This document shows, in pieces, positions 5,579-8,645 of a stretch of DNA of 8,645 bases; position 1 is the first letter of the stretch, and each line of letters begins with the position of its first letter. The translations under genes and the position numbers were made by a program. The notes beneath the pieces were generated by a model. It was not told the DNA's origin, did no database searches, and saw only the letters and a list, made by a program, of their open reading frames with translations. This DNA is from JAEDES01 sp964616405 (GTDB lineage Bacteria > Bacillota_I > Bacilli_A > RF39 > UBA660): positions 1 through 8,645 of the forward strand of contig CAZTRE010000046.1 of assembly GCA_964616405.1 (NCBI GenBank), given 5' to 3'.

Positions 5579-5631
5579 TAAGAAAATATTATTGTTTTTT
5601 AATATTTAATCAACTCTTCTGTATTTTCTTA
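5579..5631. repeat. 10-bp inverted repeat in the dnaJ-thyX gap
   Basis: TAAGAAAATA (5579-5588) and TATTTTCTTA (5622-5631) are perfectly complementary, separated by 33 nt of very AT-rich sequence. It sits between the two terminators. The role is unknown, and its AT-only character apart from one G-C pair makes chance possible. Confidence 0.4.
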
Positions 5632-5643
5632 TCTTAATTATAT

Positions 5644-5669
5644 AAAAAAGAATGAAATTAATCATTCTT
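5644..5669 (-). terminator. Intrinsic terminator enclosing the dnaJ stop codon
   Basis: On the minus strand AAGAATGA (5669-5662) pairs with TCATTCTT (5655-5648) over 8 bp with a 6-nt loop, followed by more T (to 5644). The dnaJ TAA (5660-5658) lies in the loop, so the last dnaJ codons form the ascending arm. Confidence 0.75.
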
Positions 5670-6809
5670 CTCTACAAATTTATTAAATCTTTTTATTGTA
5701 TTATCATCTTCTAAGGATTTCTCCAATTTTTCGAAAAGGCTTTTCTCTATTTTAGATAATTTCTTTGGAGTAATTACTTTAAAGATAACATACATATCTC
5801 CTTTGGTATTTTGATAATCGTTATCAATACCTTTTCCTTTAATACGTTGTTTATCACCACTATCAGTTCCAGCAGCAATATTTAATTTTACATTACCATA
5901 AAGAGTTGGAATTGTCTTTTTACAACCCAAAGCTGCTTCTGTAATTGTAAGGGGTACTTCTAAGTAAATATCATCGTTGTCTCGTACAAAGAAATCATGA
6001 TGCCCAACAACAAATTCTAGATATAAATCTCCATTATCTCCACCATTTTGTCCAGGGTTACCTTTTCCACTTACACGTAAACGATCGCCTGTATTGATTC
6101 CTGATGGAATATTAACTGTGATCTTTTTATTTTTTCTAACTTTACCTTTGCCATTACAAATTGTACATTTTTTCTTGTATGTTTCACCTTGACCATTACA
6201 GTCTGGACAAGGTGATTTTGTCATAAACGCACCTAATATTGAACGCTGTTGACTTGTGATGGTTCCTGTTCCGTTACACGTTGAACACTTTTTTACATTA
6301 AATCCACCATGTCCATCACATTCATCACATTCTTCAACGACATCTAAGGTAAACTTTTTTTCTGTTCCGTAGACTGCTTCTTCAAAATTAACTGACATTC
6401 GCATTAAAGTATCGCTACCTCGGCGGGCACGTGTTTTCTCTTCATCGAATCCTCTACCAAAGCTGGAAAAACCTCCAGCTCCGCCAAATAGTGAGTCAAA
6501 TATATCTTCAAAACCAAAGCCAGCCCCGTCGAAGCCTCCGCCAGTATAATTTCCATAAGCAGAACTTCCAGCTCCACCAGTACCTACTCCAGCATGTCCA
6601 TATTGGTCGTACATTTGTCTTTTAGAAGCGTCCGATAAGACAGAATAGGCTTCTTGTGCTTCTTTAAATTTTTCTTCAGCATCAGGATTATCTTTATTTA
6701 AATCCGGGTGGAATTCTTTGGCTTTCTTCCTAAATGCACTTTTTATTTCTGCTTCTGATGCATCTTTGGAAATTCCTAAGACTTCATAGTAATCTCTTTT
6801 GTTCGCCAT
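5658..6809 (-). CDS. dnaJ: Chaperone protein DnaJ (Hsp40)
   Basis: Co-chaperone of 383 aa, near the usual 370-390. It delivers unfolded clients to DnaK and stimulates DnaK ATP hydrolysis in the cytoplasm. The J domain (about 1-70) carries HPD at 34-36. A Gly/Phe-rich region spans about 71-122. Four zinc-binding repeats of type CxxCxGxG are present (Cys161/164, 175/178, 201/204, 215/218), binding two zinc ions in the family. Two C-terminal beta domains (about 225-350) follow, then a charged dimerisation tail. This is a class I (type A) DnaJ. The ATG is preceded by AAGGAAG (6823-6817) at 7 nt. It is downstream of dnaK with a 63-nt gap holding a hairpin, so it is likely part of the heat-shock operon. 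HrcA/CIRCE control is typical, but that part of the operon lies outside the window. Confidence 0.97.
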   Translation of the reverse strand: MANKRDYYEVLGISKDASEAEIKSAFRKKAKEFHPDLNKDNPDAEEKFKEAQEAYSVLSDASKRQMYDQYGHAGVGTGGAGSSAYGNYTGGGFDGAGFGFEDIFDSLFGGAGGFSSFGRGFDEEKTRARRGSDTLMRMSVNFEEAVYGTEKKFTLDVVEECDECDGHGGFNVKKCSTCNGTGTITSQQRSILGAFMTKSPCPDCNGQGETYKKKCTICNGKGKVRKNKKITVNIPSGINTGDRLRVSGKGNPGQNGGDNGDLYLEFVVGHHDFFVRDNDDIYLEVPLTITEAALGCKKTIPTLYGNVKLNIAAGTDSGDKQRIKGKGIDNDYQNTKGDMYVIFKVITPKKLSKIEKSLFEKLEKSLEDDNTIKRFNKFVEKND

Positions 6810-6840
6810 GCATTCACTTCCTTACATTATATATTCAAAG

Positions 6841-6866
6841 AAGTAGTCCTATAAATAGAACTACTT
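6841..6866 (-). other. Stem-loop between dnaK and dnaJ without a U-tract
   Basis: AAGTAGT (6841-6847) pairs with ACTACTT (6860-6866), then one mismatch and CTA/TAG close on a 4-nt TAAA loop. On the minus strand the following bases are CTTTGAAT, not a T run, so termination would be weak. It may set an mRNA processing or stability boundary, or allow partial read-through, between dnaK and dnaJ. Confidence 0.55.
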
Positions 6867-6872
6867 TATAAA

Positions 6873-8645
6873 TTATTCTTCTTCGATGTCTGCTTCTTGA
6901 ACATCATCGTCGTCATCAGATGCTTTAGATTTCTTTTTCTTTGACTTCTTTTCAGCTTTGTCTTCGTCATCTGCTTCACTATCTTCAGCTTGACGCTCTT
7001 TAGCAGCTTGTTCATAAACTTTTGTCGCCAAAGCCATAGCTTTTTCTTGTAACTTTTCTTTCTTTTCTTTAATTTCATCTAAATCATTATCTTTAATTGC
7101 AGTACGTAATTCTTCAATTAAATCTTCAGCTTCTTCTTTTTCTTTCTTATCGATTTTGTCGCCTAAATCTTTAATTGCTTTTTCTGTTTGGAAAATCATT
7201 TGTTCAGCTTCATTTTTCAATTCTGCTTCTTCCTTACGTTTTTCATCGGCTTCTTTATTTTCTTCAGCCTCTTTACGCATCTTTTCTACTTCTTCATCCG
7301 TAAGATTTGTATTTGAAGTAATTGTAATTGATTGTTCTTTGTTCGTTCCTAAATCTTTAGCTGTAACATTAACAATACCATTAGCGTCAATATCAAATTT
7401 TACTTCGATTTGTGGTACTCCACGTGGTGCAGGTGGAATATTAGTTAATTGGAATCTTCCTAATGTCTTATTATCGTTAGCCATTGGTCTTTCACCTTGT
7501 AATACGTGAATATCTACACCTGGTTGATTATCAGCAGCAGTTGAAAAAACTTCTGATCTTGAAGTTGGAATTGTTGTGTTTCTTGGAATTAAAGTAGTCA
7601 TTACTCCTCCTAATGTTTCAATTCCTAATGAAAGTGGTGTAACATCTAGTAATACAATGTCAGTGACATCTCCGGCGATAACTCCACCTTGAATTGCAGC
7701 ACCCATGGCTACTACTTCATCTGGATTAACTTCACGAGATGCTTCTTTTCCTAATTCTTTTGTAATTGTTTCATAAACTAGAGGAACACGGGTTGAACCA
7801 CCAACTAATACTACTTTGTCGATATCTTTCTTAGTCATCTTAGCATCTTTTAAAGCTTTCTTAACTGGATCTAATGTAGATTCAACTAAGTCTCTAATTA
7901 AGTCTTCAAATTTTGCTCTTGTTAATGTCATATCAACGTGTAATGGTTCTCCATCTTCACCTTTAGCGATAAATGGTGCGGAAATAGTAGTTGATACTGT
8001 TCCTGATAAGTTTTTCTTAGCTTGTTCTGCAGCTTCTTTAAGACGTTGCATTGCCATTTTGTCTTCTGTTAAGTCAATATCGTTTTCTTTTTCGAATTCT
8101 TCAACAATGTAATCAATAATTGCTTGGTCAAAGTCATCTCCACCTAGTTTATTATTTCCGTTTGTTGCCTTAACTTCGAATACTCCGTCTCCTAGTTCAA
8201 GGATAGATACATCGAATGTTCCTCCACCTAAGTCATAAACAAGAATTGTTTGTCCTTCTTCTTTTTCTAGACCATATGATAGGGCTGCGGCAGTTGGTTC
8301 ATTAATAATTCTTTCAACTTCTAAGCCAGCAATCTTACCAGCATTTTTAGTTGCTTGACGTTGAGAGTCATTAAAGTATGCTGGAACTGTGATTACAGCT
8401 TTATCAACTTTTTCTCCTAAATAACTTTCAGCATAATCTTTAATATATGAAAGAATCATAGCTGAAATTTCTTCTGGGGTATATTTTTTACCTTCTAATT
8501 CAACTTTTTTACTTGAACCCATCAATCTTTTTACTGATGAACAAGTATTAGGGTTGGTTAATGCTTGACGTTTTGCAGCGTCACCAACAATTTTTTCTCC
8601 TTTTTTAAATGCAACTACAGATGGAGTTGTTCTTCCTCCTTCTGG
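6873..8645 (-). CDS. dnaK: Chaperone protein DnaK (Hsp70), N-terminus missing at the window edge
   Basis: ATP-driven cytoplasmic Hsp70 chaperone working with DnaJ and GrpE. The visible 590 residues run from PEGGRTTPSVVAF; judging from well-known DnaK sequences about 25-30 residues are missing, including the first phosphate loop. The nucleotide-binding domain shows AVITVPAYFNDSQRQATK (83-100 visible), VYDLGGGTFDVS (136-147) and VGGSTRVP (281-288). The interdomain linker is IVLLDVTPLSLGIE (330-343). The substrate-binding beta domain contains GERPMANDNKTLGRFQL (384-400), and a charged helical lid follows from about 448. The tail is unusual: a Lys-rich stretch (KKSKKKKSK, 566-574), five Asp, then VQEADIEEE, where many DnaK proteins end in an EEVD/DYEEVDD-like sequence. 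The reading frame stays open through the window edge, so in-frame TTG/ATG codons near 8525 are internal, not starts. dnaJ follows after 63 nt. Confidence 0.97.
   Translation of the reverse strand, partial: PEGGRTTPSVVAFKKGEKIVGDAAKRQALTNPNTCSSVKRLMGSSKKVELEGKKYTPEEISAMILSYIKDYAESYLGEKVDKAVITVPAYFNDSQRQATKNAGKIAGLEVERIINEPTAAALSYGLEKEEGQTILVYDLGGGTFDVSILELGDGVFEVKATNGNNKLGGDDFDQAIIDYIVEEFEKENDIDLTEDKMAMQRLKEAAEQAKKNLSGTVSTTISAPFIAKGEDGEPLHVDMTLTRAKFEDLIRDLVESTLDPVKKALKDAKMTKKDIDKVVLVGGSTRVPLVYETITKELGKEASREVNPDEVVAMGAAIQGGVIAGDVTDIVLLDVTPLSLGIETLGGVMTTLIPRNTTIPTSRSEVFSTAADNQPGVDIHVLQGERPMANDNKTLGRFQLTNIPPAPRGVPQIEVKFDIDANGIVNVTAKDLGTNKEQSITITSNTNLTDEEVEKMRKEAEENKEADEKRKEEAELKNEAEQMIFQTEKAIKDLGDKIDKKEKEEAEDLIEELRTAIKDNDLDEIKEKKEKLQEKAMALATKVYEQAAKERQAEDSEADDEDKAEKKSKKKKSKASDDDDDVQEADIEEE

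Noticed and set aside
6866..7078. Lys-rich minus-strand frame overlapping the dnaK end.
   Set aside because: It is an out-of-frame reading of the repetitive charged tail of dnaK.
7156..8112. Plus-strand open frames (7156-7509 and 7816-8112) opposite dnaK.
   Set aside because: They are Ser/Phe-rich shadows of a highly conserved gene on the minus strand.
8500..8525. A possible dnaK start at TTG/ATG near 8525, giving a shorter protein.
   Set aside because: The frame continues upstream with clear DnaK sequence (RTTPSVVAF, AKRQALTNPNT) to the window edge.
1..8645. CRISPR array, tRNA or rRNA genes, transposases or defence genes.
   Set aside because: No regularly spaced repeats, tRNA-like cloverleaf, rRNA sequence or such protein was recognised on either strand.

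Overview
The window looks like chromosomal DNA from a low-GC Gram-positive bacterium (Bacillota, probably a gut-type member of Bacilli near the RF39/Mollicutes-like lineages). The reasons are the AT-rich sequence, AGGAGG-type ribosome binding sites, RNase HIII, a dnaK-dnaJ heat-shock cluster, CvpA, pyruvate phosphate dikinase, and dense intrinsic terminators. TGG encodes Trp and no in-frame TGA is needed, so the standard bacterial code applies. Placement below phylum is inference.

Layout: positions 1-707 (minus) hold the N-terminal part of pyruvate phosphate dikinase, cut by the window edge, with its own promoter. Positions 830-1849 (minus) are a two-gene unit, cvpA then trxA, with only 3 nt between them and a terminator that overlaps the trxA stop. 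rnhC (plus) diverges from cvpA across a short promoter region; its most likely start is TTG at 1944, not the GTG at 1935. rnhC converges on a minus-strand gene for a membrane-anchored, TasA/camelysin-like surface protein (3123-3815), with two likely bidirectional terminators between them. Next, all minus, come a double-length ThyX-type flavin-dependent thymidylate synthase (3972-5489), dnaJ (5658-6809) and dnaK (6873 to the right edge, N-terminus missing).

Two places stand out. First, the surface-protein gene has a -35 (TTGACG) and an extended -10 (TGTTATTCT) exactly 17 nt apart, and the spacer is a run of nine G followed by a short TG repeat. This is the classic layout of a slippage-driven, phase-variable promoter. 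It lies in a GC-rich island unlike the surrounding DNA, with an inverted repeat over the start point and an 11-bp tandem repeat upstream. Second, the ThyX protein is two ThyX-like halves in one chain. Each half keeps a different part of the family's RHR-X7-S signature, which suggests division of labour within a fused enzyme.

The other genes are housekeeping: PEP/pyruvate interconversion, thiol redox, R-loop removal, dTMP synthesis and protein folding. Several intrinsic terminators include or abut stop codons, which fits a compact genome.
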